Assembly: GCF_026000435.1 (NCBI RefSeq)
Contig: NZ_AP026764.1
Coordinates: 124,001-188,000 of the forward strand
DNA from: Vibrio sp. STUT-A11
Lineage (GTDB): Bacteria > Pseudomonadota > Gammaproteobacteria > Enterobacterales > Vibrionaceae
Direction of reading: 5' to 3'
Length of the DNA: 64,000 nt
Shown here: positions 25,791-34,429 of the stretch, one piece after another
Numbering within the stretch: position 1 is the first letter of the stretch
How the letters are laid out: each line of letters begins with the position of its first letter
The notes under the pieces: model-generated
The model's database searches: none
What the model saw: the letters and a program-made list of their open reading frames with translations, nothing else
What the model was told of the DNA's origin: nothing
Program-made: the position numbers and the translations under genes

Positions 25791-26369
25791 CAGTTTACTT
25801 AATCTTGCTACATACAATTACTCTAAAACAGTTCGTTTTATTAAAAAACACTTGTCGTATTAGAAACACAATTTGGCATATTACCCACTTATAACGTCCG
25901 TCAAACAAGAGTAAATTAGCTTTAAATAATGGTCATACCTAAGCAGAACCTATTATTTACAGCAGTAAAGCGTGTTAAACCATTGGAATAAGGCCATCAC
26001 CATTGAGTATTGCTTTTTGTTTACAACATATAGATAAAAAGTACTTGCTCGCCTTTTCCGTTCTTTTTGTCTATCAAATTGTCAGCAAGAACAATTTTTA
26101 TCATATGCCAGTTATAGGAACACTCTCACCCTTTTATGTAACAGTCATCAGAATCTGTAAACAACCTGAGAACCCTAAGTGGTAAAGAATTAAAATCACC
26201 ATATTACACGCTGTTATCTTCTACTTTTACAAATGAATGAACTTTAATCAACTAACAAAAATACCAAACACCGGAGGTTTAACCATAAAACTCTTGCATG
26301 GCAATACAATCACCAATAGCTAGTAATTACTAGTATAGAAACACCTAACTTAACGGAAAGGAGCAATAT
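25791..26369. promoter_or_regulatory. Upstream region of the sulfur operon
   Basis: 579 bp without a gene. It holds a 14-bp perfect palindrome, CTAGTAATTACTAG, at 26320-26333, 36 bp before the start codon of the peroxiredoxin gene. An unused ribosome-site-like CGGAGGTTTAACC lies at 26272-26284. No clear sigma-54 promoter of the TGGCAC-N5-TTGC type was found. The palindrome is a candidate operator. Confidence 0.4.
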
Positions 26370-27017
26370 ATGACTGAACAAACTACTGTCGTTGCAATGC
26401 CACGTTTAAAAGAAGCGGCTCCGGCTTTCACTGCCCAAACCACTCACGGCACACTTAGTCTTGAAGATTACAAAGGGAAATGGTTAGTTCTTTTCTCACA
26501 TCCGGCAGATTTTACTCCAGTATGCACAACTGAATTTATGGCATTTGCGAAAGCAAGTCAGGACTTTAAAGCACTCAATTGTGAATTGATGGGTCTGTCT
26601 ATCGATGGTGTTCATGCTCACATAGCTTGGGCTCGTAGTATTAAAGATAACTTTGGCGTTGAAATCAACTTCCCAATTATTGCCGATCTGAACATGAAAG
26701 TGGCTAGCGCCTACGGCATGGTTCAGCCAGGCGCAAGCGACACATCGGCTGTTCGTGCCACATTTGTCATCGACCCTGAAGGTGTGTTACGCGCAATGCT
26801 TTATTACCCAATGAGTAATGGCCGTTCAGTGGCTGAAATTTTGCGCTTAGTTAAAGCACTGCAAACAACCGATACAAACGCATGTGCAACACCTGAAAAC
26901 TGGGCTCCTGGTGATGAAGTTATTGTTCCACCACCTGCGACTACTCAAGAGGCAGAAGTACGTCAAGATCAGGGCTATAACTACGTTGACTGGTACTTTA
27001 GTAAAAAAGCGCTGTAA
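26370..27017 (+). CDS. Peroxiredoxin (Prx6-like)
   Basis: A 215-residue AhpC/TSA-family peroxidase. The peroxidatic cysteine is C52 in FSHPADFTPVCTTEF, with the conserved T/E and the later arginine in VRATFVIDPEG. The long C-terminal arm (ATPENWAPGDEVIVPPPAT) places it in the Prx6 type, which may use a second cysteine at ACAT or external thiols. It reduces hydroperoxides or persulfides. It is the first gene of a four-gene unit with sulfur-handling enzymes. Ribosome site GAAAGGAGCAAT. Confidence 0.92.
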   Translation: MTEQTTVVAMPRLKEAAPAFTAQTTHGTLSLEDYKGKWLVLFSHPADFTPVCTTEFMAFAKASQDFKALNCELMGLSIDGVHAHIAWARSIKDNFGVEINFPIIADLNMKVASAYGMVQPGASDTSAVRATFVIDPEGVLRAMLYYPMSNGRSVAEILRLVKALQTTDTNACATPENWAPGDEVIVPPPATTQEAEVRQDQGYNYVDWYFSKKAL

Positions 27018-27098
27018 TTTGTTTGATATATGCGGGCGCCATCAGCACCCGCATTACTAATAACATCACCCCCCTATTTCTGAAACACAGGAGGAACC

Positions 27099-27962
27099 AT
27101 GACTCCCAATGTTTACGAATTTTTTGACCCAAAAACCTCCACCTACAGCTATGTCGTTACTGATTCATCAAGTCAGCAATGCGCTGTTATTGATTCTGTG
27201 CTGGATTATGACCCTGCTTCAGGAAGAACGTCATATGAATCGGCGGATAAACTTATCGAATTCGTCCGGGAAAGTAGATTGGAAGTCGAGTGGATTCTTG
27301 AAACTCACGTCCATGCCGATCATTTAAGTGCCGCACCTTATATCAAGCAAAAGTTAGGTGGGAAAGTCAGTATCGGCGACAAAATTACCTCGGTGCAAAA
27401 CACCTTTGGTAAGTTATTTAATGCTGGTAGCGACTTTGCGATGGATGGCAGTCAATTTGATCATCTATTCTCCGATCAGGAAACGTTTACTCTTGGCAAT
27501 CTTGAGGCTAAGGCCATTCATACTCCCGGTCATACCCCAGCCTGCATGGCGTACATTATTAGCAACTGTGTTTTTGTTGGTGATACGCTATTTATGCCCG
27601 ATTACGGCACGGCCCGCTGTGATTTTCCTGGCGGAGATGCCGCAACACTTTACCAGTCAATTCAAAAACTCTTTACCTTGCCTGATGAAACTCGCGTTTT
27701 TATGTGCCACGACTACAAAGCACCTAATCGGGAAGAGTATCTATTTGAAACGACGATAGGTGAAGAGCGGTTACACAATATTCATGTCAATCAAGAGATC
27801 GCTGAACACCAGTTTGTCGAAATGAGAGAAAAGCGAGATGCCACATTGAATATGCCGACACTCATTCTGCCTTCAGTACAGGTCAATATGCGAGCCGGAG
27901 AACTTCCACCAGCAGAAGATAATGGTGTGCGTTACTTAAAAATTCCCTTAAATAAAGTATAA
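27099..27962 (+). CDS. MBL-fold persulfide dioxygenase-like hydrolase (ETHE1/Blh type)
   Basis: A 287-residue metallo-beta-lactamase-fold protein. Metal ligands are H70, H72, D74 and H75 (THVHADHLS), H144 (HTPGHTPACM), D161 (VGDTLFMPD) and H203 (FMCHDYKA). The order is that of ETHE1-like persulfide dioxygenases, which oxidise glutathione persulfide to sulfite using mononuclear iron. Whether oxygenase or hydrolase activity dominates is inferred. The gene follows the peroxiredoxin by 81 bp and precedes the DUF442 gene by 15 bp. Ribosome site AGGAGGAACC. Confidence 0.88.
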   Translation: MTPNVYEFFDPKTSTYSYVVTDSSSQQCAVIDSVLDYDPASGRTSYESADKLIEFVRESRLEVEWILETHVHADHLSAAPYIKQKLGGKVSIGDKITSVQNTFGKLFNAGSDFAMDGSQFDHLFSDQETFTLGNLEAKAIHTPGHTPACMAYIISNCVFVGDTLFMPDYGTARCDFPGGDAATLYQSIQKLFTLPDETRVFMCHDYKAPNREEYLFETTIGEERLHNIHVNQEIAEHQFVEMREKRDATLNMPTLILPSVQVNMRAGELPPAEDNGVRYLKIPLNKV

Positions 27963-27977
27963 AACGGAGTTGCCATT

Positions 27978-28388
27978 ATGCTGACACCGATTCATTTAAC
28001 CGACTCGATTACTGTTTCTCCGCAAATTCTGCCCAGCGACGTCGCCCAACTGGCCGAGATGGGATTCAAATCCATCATCAATAATCGTCCGGACGGAGAA
28101 GAACAAGAGCAACCTCTTAACAGTGAGATTGAAGAGGTTGCTAATAAGCTTGGACTAGAATATTTCTATCTACCTGTTATTTCGGGAAATATCCCTCAAG
28201 ACCAGGGAAAGCAGTTTGGTGATCTTTTTGAAAAAGCCACCAAACCCATTTTTGCGTTTTGCCGAACTGGCACCAGGTGCAGCGCATTATGGTCAATGGG
28301 GACAAATGAACTTGAATCATATAACAATCGCATTTCGCGAGCGACTGAACTGGGATTCAACCTGAGCTGGGTCTGCAAGCCCGACTAA
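27978..28388 (+). CDS. DUF442/TIGR01244 sulfur transferase-like protein
   Basis: A 136-residue protein with a dual-specificity-phosphatase-like fold. The active loop is FAFCRTGTRCSALW, with cysteine 95 and arginine 100. Members are described as beta-lactamase-hydrolase-like or sulfur transferases and are often fused to or next to MBL-fold persulfide dioxygenases, exactly as here. It could hand sulfane sulfur to or from the MBL partner. It is a middle gene of the operon. Confidence 0.85.
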   Translation: MLTPIHLTDSITVSPQILPSDVAQLAEMGFKSIINNRPDGEEQEQPLNSEIEEVANKLGLEYFYLPVISGNIPQDQGKQFGDLFEKATKPIFAFCRTGTRCSALWSMGTNELESYNNRISRATELGFNLSWVCKPD

Positions 28389-28422
28389 ATTCATTTATGC
28401 ATACATTTAGGGTCATCTCAGT

Positions 28423-30147
28423 ATGAAAAATTTCTGGTTTAAATGGTTACCAATATCCACTTGGTTACCTGGCTACACACGCCACGACGCAACTAAAGAC
28501 AGTTTAGCGGCAGTTATTGTCACCCTAATGCTGATCCCGCAAAGTCTCGCTTATGCAATGGTGGCGGGGTTACCACCAGTGACAGGGTTGTACGCCAGTA
28601 TCTTGCCCCTAATTGCTTACACCATACTTGGAACCAGTAAAACGCTGGCAGTGGGACCTGTTGCCGTAGTCTCTCTGATGACGGCGGAATCCATGTCGCC
28701 TTTATTTGAAATAGGTAGTCAAGGTTACATCAGCGCCGCAACAACTCTGGCCTTTCTTTCTGGGGTCGTATTGCTTTTAATGTCAGTGCTGCGACTGGGT
28801 TTTTTAACCACTTTTTTAAGTCACCCGGTACTTTCCGGCTTTATGACTGCATCCGGTATACTCATTACTATCGGTCAGGTAAAGCATATTCTCGGCGTAC
28901 CTCTGCACGGTGAAAATGTCATACAGCGTTTAATTGAACTGATTCTAGCGATCCCCCAGGCTAACCTGCCTACCACACTTATTGGGGTATCCTGCCTTAT
29001 CGCTCTGATTTACTCACGGCGTAGCCTAAAGCCCGGTTTAATCAAATCTGGCCTGTCACCGATACTAGCAGGCCATATTACCAAACTGGCCCCGGTATTC
29101 TTTATGATACTAAGCATTGGGCTCGTCGCTTGGTTTGGTCTTGATAAAAAAGGGGTAAGTGTTGTCGGACAAATCCCGAGTGGTTTACCTGGTTTTTCCC
29201 TACCACTACTGGACCTAGAATTAATCAGAGAATTACGTCCTTACGCCATTTTAATCAGTATTATCGGCTTTGTTGAATCAGCATCTGTCGGACAAACATT
29301 GGCAGCCAAACGACGGCAGAGAATAGAGCCTAATCAGGAGTTGATAGCCCTCAGCGGTGCCAATATCGTTTCTTCTCTTAACGGAGGATTTCCAGTCACA
29401 GGTGGTCTGTCACGTTCCGTGGTCAACTATGATGCTGGCGCCGAAACACCGCTTGCCGGAACCTTTACTGCGATTGGTATTGGCATTACCGTGCTCTACT
29501 TTACGCCACTATTTACCTATCTGCCGAATGCGGTGCTGGCAGCCACGATTATTGTTGCGGTTTCATCTCTGATTGATATTAAAGCCATCATCCATACCTG
29601 GAAGAGTGCGAGAAGTGATGCCATCGCTATGCTCCTCACTATTGTTGGTGTATTGGCCTTCAACGTTGAAATTGGCGTGTTGGCTGGATTGTTCTCATCG
29701 TTGGCGCTGTTTTTATGGCGCACCAGCCGGCCTCATATCGCGATTGTCGGTTTAATCGAGGGAACCCATCATTTTAGAAATATTCGCCGTTTCAATGTAC
29801 TACAAAGCAAAACGGTACTGAATTTGAGATTCGATGAGAGCCTGTATTTCGCGAATGCCCGCTATTTAGAAGATAAAATACCAGAATATCTGGAGCAATA
29901 TCCTCAGACCCAACATCTGGTACTCATGTTATCCGGGGTGAATATGGTTGATGCCAGTGCGTTAGAGAGCTTAGCTTTGATTCATGACCGTCTCAAAGAA
30001 ACGAATATACAAATGCATTTATCTGAAGTAAAAGGTCCGGTCATGGATCAAATTGACCGCTCAGATTTCATCGAACATTTTAAAGGCAAAATCTTTCTCA
30101 GTCAGTTTGATGCAATTAATGAACTAGACAGCGCCTTGATAAAATGA
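28423..30147 (+). CDS. SulP family anion transporter with STAS domain
   Basis: A 574-residue SulP transporter. About 10-12 helices fill residues ~20-430 (VTLMLIPQSLAYAMVAGLPP is the family's first signature region, and VSSLNGGFPVTGGLSRSVVN a later one). A cytoplasmic STAS domain covers ~450-560. It would move sulfate, sulfite or bicarbonate. Placed after persulfide-oxidation genes, sulfite/sulfate traffic is the more likely role. It starts 34 bp after the DUF442 gene and is the last gene of the unit. Confidence 0.92.
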   Translation: MKNFWFKWLPISTWLPGYTRHDATKDSLAAVIVTLMLIPQSLAYAMVAGLPPVTGLYASILPLIAYTILGTSKTLAVGPVAVVSLMTAESMSPLFEIGSQGYISAATTLAFLSGVVLLLMSVLRLGFLTTFLSHPVLSGFMTASGILITIGQVKHILGVPLHGENVIQRLIELILAIPQANLPTTLIGVSCLIALIYSRRSLKPGLIKSGLSPILAGHITKLAPVFFMILSIGLVAWFGLDKKGVSVVGQIPSGLPGFSLPLLDLELIRELRPYAILISIIGFVESASVGQTLAAKRRQRIEPNQELIALSGANIVSSLNGGFPVTGGLSRSVVNYDAGAETPLAGTFTAIGIGITVLYFTPLFTYLPNAVLAATIIVAVSSLIDIKAIIHTWKSARSDAIAMLLTIVGVLAFNVEIGVLAGLFSSLALFLWRTSRPHIAIVGLIEGTHHFRNIRRFNVLQSKTVLNLRFDESLYFANARYLEDKIPEYLEQYPQTQHLVLMLSGVNMVDASALESLALIHDRLKETNIQMHLSEVKGPVMDQIDRSDFIEHFKGKIFLSQFDAINELDSALIK

Positions 30148-30360
30148 CGCCATACAATACATCTATTTGTGTCGTGATTCGATATCACAACTGAGCAGGT
30201 AAAAATTCAAACAGGTAATTGAATTGTAAATTGATAGGTTCTAAGAAACTATCCCAAAAGGGGGCTGAGTATTCTCGAGGTTTCATTCAGCACTTGGAAT
30301 AAATACAGCGTCTTACCTGTATCCAATGAACATTGGACAAGCGTAGAGCGGGAATGAGAG

Positions 30361-30389
30361 AAGGCATAGATAGTAACCACCTATGCCTT
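30361..30389. terminator. Hairpin between the SulP and DUF3360 genes
   Basis: AAGGCATAG/CTATGCCTT form a 9-bp stem with an 11-base loop between the convergent genes, with only short T stretches. Weak terminator candidate. Confidence 0.55.
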
Positions 30390-30404
30390 TAGAGCGAGAC
30401 TCTG

Positions 30405-31862
30405 CTAACCGATCAGGGCGGGAATACCCGGAAGCTGACCAACGACAGCAAGGGAACCAGCACAAACGATAAAGGCAACGCCAGGAATCAGGTATTTATC
30501 TTTACCCGATAGCTCGTTAGCGCGCTCATGGTCGCCAATAAGTCCGAGGTTATCCAGCAGCATAGTTATTGCCCAGCCGAAGACTGGGTTAACGAATGCA
30601 CAAGCAAAAATACAGATACCTGCACTGAGTGAATCTTTATGCTTATGTATCATCTGCATACCCGCTTCAAGAAGTGGTAAGAATACACCGACAATCAGCG
30701 CGACACGAAGAACAGGTTCCCACATTGCTAGATCCATCGGGTAACCAATGACTGCCGCGGCAATACACATTAAACCCGTTAACAGCGCGCCGCCTGGAAT
30801 AGGACGTTTGGCAATTGCCGCAGGAATCATGTACGTACCCCAAGAAGACGCTAGGTTACCGCCACCTAATAGTGAGCCAACCCCCTGGCGAACAGACGCT
30901 CCGACCATAGTGTCGTCGACATCCATTAGTACGCCTTTTGCTTCTTTTGGGTAGTTAAGTTCTTGAAAAACACGATGACCGAGGTAGTCAGGAGACCACA
31001 TAGCAACGGCTAGTAGAGCAAATGGAGTAACGGCAATAAAGTGCTCCAGGGTTGGCCAGCCTAGTTGCCAGCCGGTATCTTCACCCCACCAGTAGAATGG
31101 ACTGAAATTAGGTAGGCCTGGTTCCGTGGTAAAAGCAAACTCAGCGCCCATCGCATAAGCGACAATGCCCGCTAGTGCTGAACACAGCGGGATGGCCAAC
31201 CAACGTTTGTTGATCTTGGCTAAGTAGGCATAAACCAACACCGTTAGACCAATAACCACAAACGAGATGTAACTTTGGTCCGTACTTGCAGCCCACGCTT
31301 CAGTCTTATTAATCTGTCCGATCAACCCCACTGCGCCGAGGTAGATCAGCAACCCACCTCGAACCCCAATGCCAGTGAGGGTCATGAGTTTAGAACCACC
31401 TTTAGTAAAAGCGAGAATTAAGCCAAAAGCACATACCATCAAGCCAAGAGCAAGTGGATGCCCCCCTGCTGCAGCAATCATAGGAATCAGCGGTATCATT
31501 GGGCCATGGGTACCGGCCAAGTTTGCGTTCGGGTTTAGAATGGCAGAAAACAGGATAACGAACAGAGCGCCCGCGATAAGCAGTTCGTAACGCACGTTTT
31601 CTGCAACGAACTCCGGAGATAAACCGAACTGAGCAGCAAAGGCGGCAACCATGGCGGTTACCATAACCACTTTACCAATGGTGGCGGCTAACGCTGGTAC
31701 CCAGTCTTCGATTTCAATACTGTAGTCACGTGATGGCAAATGAATACCCCAGCGACGAAAGCTCATGATGGTTAAATCATGGTTTAGGAAGTCTTCTCGG
31801 TTTTCAAATTCATGCGGTTTTTTGCGCACATCCCTGTAAAAGGTCTTACTTGTGTCAGACAT
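30405..31862 (-). CDS. DUF3360 family membrane transporter-like protein
   Basis: A 485-residue integral membrane protein of the DUF3360 family, common in Vibrio. About 11-12 hydrophobic helices lie after a 75-residue cytoplasmic start. The architecture resembles NCS2/SulP-like transporters (repeated GHPLALGLMVCAFGLILAF and LNPNANLAGTHGPMIPLIP loops rich in Pro/Gly/Asn). Its substrate is not known. The start at 31862 is preferred because AAAGGATAACTCA lies upstream; the longer frame (31985) has no such site. Monocistronic. Confidence 0.82.
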   Translation of the reverse strand: MSDTSKTFYRDVRKKPHEFENREDFLNHDLTIMSFRRWGIHLPSRDYSIEIEDWVPALAATIGKVVMVTAMVAAFAAQFGLSPEFVAENVRYELLIAGALFVILFSAILNPNANLAGTHGPMIPLIPMIAAAGGHPLALGLMVCAFGLILAFTKGGSKLMTLTGIGVRGGLLIYLGAVGLIGQINKTEAWAASTDQSYISFVVIGLTVLVYAYLAKINKRWLAIPLCSALAGIVAYAMGAEFAFTTEPGLPNFSPFYWWGEDTGWQLGWPTLEHFIAVTPFALLAVAMWSPDYLGHRVFQELNYPKEAKGVLMDVDDTMVGASVRQGVGSLLGGGNLASSWGTYMIPAAIAKRPIPGGALLTGLMCIAAAVIGYPMDLAMWEPVLRVALIVGVFLPLLEAGMQMIHKHKDSLSAGICIFACAFVNPVFGWAITMLLDNLGLIGDHERANELSGKDKYLIPGVAFIVCAGSLAVVGQLPGIPALIG

Positions 31863-32239
31863 TGAGTTATCCTTTGTTATGTTTCGAAGTTGAACTATGC
31901 CAACCAGAGTTTCGCTTGGTGTACTGACCTTCGACCAATACGAGACAACATCCTTAGCGCTACAGAGCACCTTTATTGATTTCATAAATGAAGAAAACTT
32001 GGATTTACTTCGCTAGTGAAAACAAGAAAGCTGAATAGGTATCTTGCCAAACATCCACATCAAACATTGAGGCCATACTGAGAAAGAGGTATGGGGCCAA
32101 CTTTGACTTGAGCTTATTAAGCATGTATTGCTATCGGTAGGAATATTAGACATTAGTAAAAGAACAACAAAAATCTCACTTATCGCACAAATCATTAACA
32201 TAACATGAAAGCTTGTTGATCTTTCGTGAGCGTTTTTTG
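31863..32239. other. 377-bp intergenic junction before the IS remnant
   Basis: No gene is seen; the minus-strand frame at 32013-32312 reads like chance. The region holds the DUF3360 promoter on the left and, near 32235-32250, the point where istA-like coding begins abruptly. No inverted repeat of an IS end could be identified. Confidence 0.45.
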
Positions 32240-33586
32240 AACGGAAAGCCAGGCGCGATAAAGTCATGCCAGACTTCACGCAATATGCTGTCGAGCTGAG
32301 ACGTAAGGGCATGACAAAGATGTTGCTGTGGCAGGAATATCATGAGCAATATCAAGAGCAAGCTTATGCGTACACTCAGTTCTGCGAGCACTTCACCCGC
32401 TGGTTCAAAACCCAAAAGCGCAGCATGCGTCAGCTCCATGTTACAGGTGACAAGCTGTTTATCGATTACTGTGGGCCTCGGCTTCAAGTGGTCAACCCTG
32501 ATACAGGTGAAGTGCGCGAAGCCGAAGTGTTCGTAGCGACCTTAGGCGCGTCTAATTACACCTATGTTGAAGCCTTCCCTAGTCAAGGTAAGTCTTACTG
32601 GTTAGAGGCGCATGCTAATGCGTTCGAACACTTCGGCGGTGTACCACAGCTCTTGGTCCCCGATAACCTGCGTAGCGCGGTCACCAAAGCCAATCGCTAT
32701 GAGCCGAGACTTAATGACAGCTATCAAAAACTGGCAAATCACTATCAAACCGCAGTGGTGCCTGCTCGCCCCTATAAACCGAAGGACAAAGCCAAGGCAG
32801 AGAATGCCGTGCTCCTAGTGGAACGCTGGATCATGATGCGGCTACGACACCAAACCTTCCATACCTTCAAAGAGCTGAACCTCGCTATCCGTGAGCTTAT
32901 GAATGACTTAAACCAACGTGAGATGAAACAGTATGGTGCAAGTCGTAAAGCGCTGTTCGACAAACTCGATAAACCTGCATTGAAGTCGCTGCCTATGCAG
33001 CGATACCTATATACCGAAACCAAACGAGCCAAAGTGGGGCCTGATTATCACATCGAATATCGCCGTCACTACTACTCGGTTCCCCATCAGCTTGTTGGCC
33101 ACCATGTTGAACTGGAAGCCTCCAACCGTCTGGTGCAGATCTACCATCAAGGTGACTTGGTCGCCCGGCATCCACGCAGCGAAAGAGAGCGCGGAAACAG
33201 CACCCAACCAGAGCACATGCCGAGTAATCATCAACATCAGAGGTGGTCGCCTGGACGCTTGCTCAACTGGGGGAGCCAATATCGGCCCAGCCACACGAGA
33301 AGTCGTCAATAAGATGCTTAACTCCAAGCCTCATCCAGAGCAGTCATATCGCTCCTGCCTTGGGCTGCTCAATCTGAGTAAAGCGCATAGCGAACCACGC
33401 TTAGAGCAAGCCTGTAAAGATGCACTGATGCTGACAAAACCCAATTACACCTTCATCAACAATCTACTCAAGAACAATCGTGAAGGACAACTGAGTAAAG
33501 ATAAAGCAAATACGCCGAACCTTGTTCACAGCAATGTTCGAGGCCCGACATTGACTGATCAAATCACTAGTCTATTTCGAGTATAA
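32240..33586 (+). pseudogene. istA: IS21 family transposase IstA, 5'-truncated and frameshifted
   Basis: Protein-like coding starts near 32240 in a frame closed upstream by a stop at 32227, so the N-terminal helix-turn-helix of IstA is missing. The integrase core is present (LFIDYCGPRLQVVNPDTGE with catalytic Asp, VPDNLRSAV with second Asp, and AKAENAVLLVERWIM with Glu). An extra G in the G5 run at 33269-33273 shifts the frame: after RLLNWG the sequence continues as ANIGPATREVVNKML in the next frame to 33586. No istB follows. The element therefore cannot transpose by itself. Confidence 0.88.
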
Positions 33587-33768
33587 ATTTATGGGGAAGT
33601 TTTGCAGACGTAAACATTAACATTCAAGAACTTCTATGTTGAAAACACTTATGACGACAATTGGGGCAGTCTTGTCTTTTGCCTATCCATTAGATCATGT
33701 ATGGCAAAACAATGTGGGCTAAATATTCCTCGTTCATGAGAGCTAACACGAAAAGGGGAAAAATGATG

Positions 33769-34290
33769 TCAAGAGCTTTGAAAGCGTGCTGTGATCACCA
33801 TCATATGAAGTGCTGCTTTTGAGGCTCCATACGCACCTATAGCATTCCTCGGTGTATTTGCTGCATTAGATCCAACAATAACCATACTTCCCGAGCCATG
33901 AGATTTCATCCCCTTAGCAAGGGTTTGCATTAGTACAAGCACACCAAAAGTATTTATTTCGAAAGTCTGCTTTACCACATCGATGGGTAACTCATGAAGC
34001 GCACCAACGTGTAAAACTCCAGCGCAACAAACTAGATGGTCAAACGCGGCTTGTTGCTGCCAAGAGGCTAACATCTCAACTAATCGGCTTTGATCGCTTA
34101 AATCTAACCAGCAGCAATCAAACTGCATTGGGTATCTTTGTGCTAGAGATTGCGTATTCTTCTTCAAGAGGTCTATTTGCTTGTCTGCAACAATCACTCG
34201 TGCACCTGCACTAAGTAAGTGCTCTAAAGTTGACAGACCAATGCCAGTTGCCGCTCCGACAAGTAATACTCTTTGATTATCTAATGACAT
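33769..34290 (-). pseudogene. angA: 2,3-dihydro-2,3-dihydroxybenzoate dehydrogenase AngA, truncated
   Basis: A 173-residue SDR dehydrogenase cut near two thirds of normal SDR length (~250). The NAD-binding GAATGIGLSTLEHL, the NNAG-like CCAGVLHVG, the serine region MVIVGSNAANTPRN and the catalytic YGASKAAL are all present. After HMMVIT the sequence turns into ARFQSS and stops; the final ~70-80 residues, including the post-catalytic PG loop and the substrate cap, are absent. It would normally oxidise dihydro-DHB to DHB, the first building block of anguibactin. The start at 34290 is chosen for GTGGAAATC before it. The truncation borders the IS21 remnant. Function is very doubtful. Confidence 0.85.
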
Positions 34291-34372
34291 CGTGATTTCC
34301 ACTAGAAACAATGAATCTACTTTTGAGAAAGTAAACTCTCTTTAAATTGGGGGGCGCAAAAATTGCGTAATT

Positions 34373-34394
34373 GGCCAGTGACATTGTACTGGCC
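34373..34394 (-). terminator. Hairpin between angM and angA
   Basis: GGCCAGT/ACTGGCC form a 7-bp GC-rich stem with an 8-base loop, and a second stem, CGCAA/TTGCG, lies at 34355-34367. On the minus strand they follow angM by ~35 bp and could lower read-through into angA. Confidence 0.4.
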
Positions 34395-34429
34395 GTTGTT
34401 GTGACCAAATTGGCTATACACGTTTTAGG

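Noticed and set aside
30148..30404. Possible sRNA between SulP and DUF3360 genes
   Set aside because: Only a weak terminator hairpin; no promoter-terminator pair or recognised RNA family.
32013..32312. Minus-strand 99-residue frame next to the IS remnant, considered as the missing AngA tail
   Set aside because: The translation has no SDR features and overlaps the istA coding strand.
33587..33768. Short plus-strand frame beginning MLKTLMTTIGAVLSFAYPLD
   Set aside because: It superficially resembles a signal peptide but stops after 28 residues, has no ribosome site and no family match.
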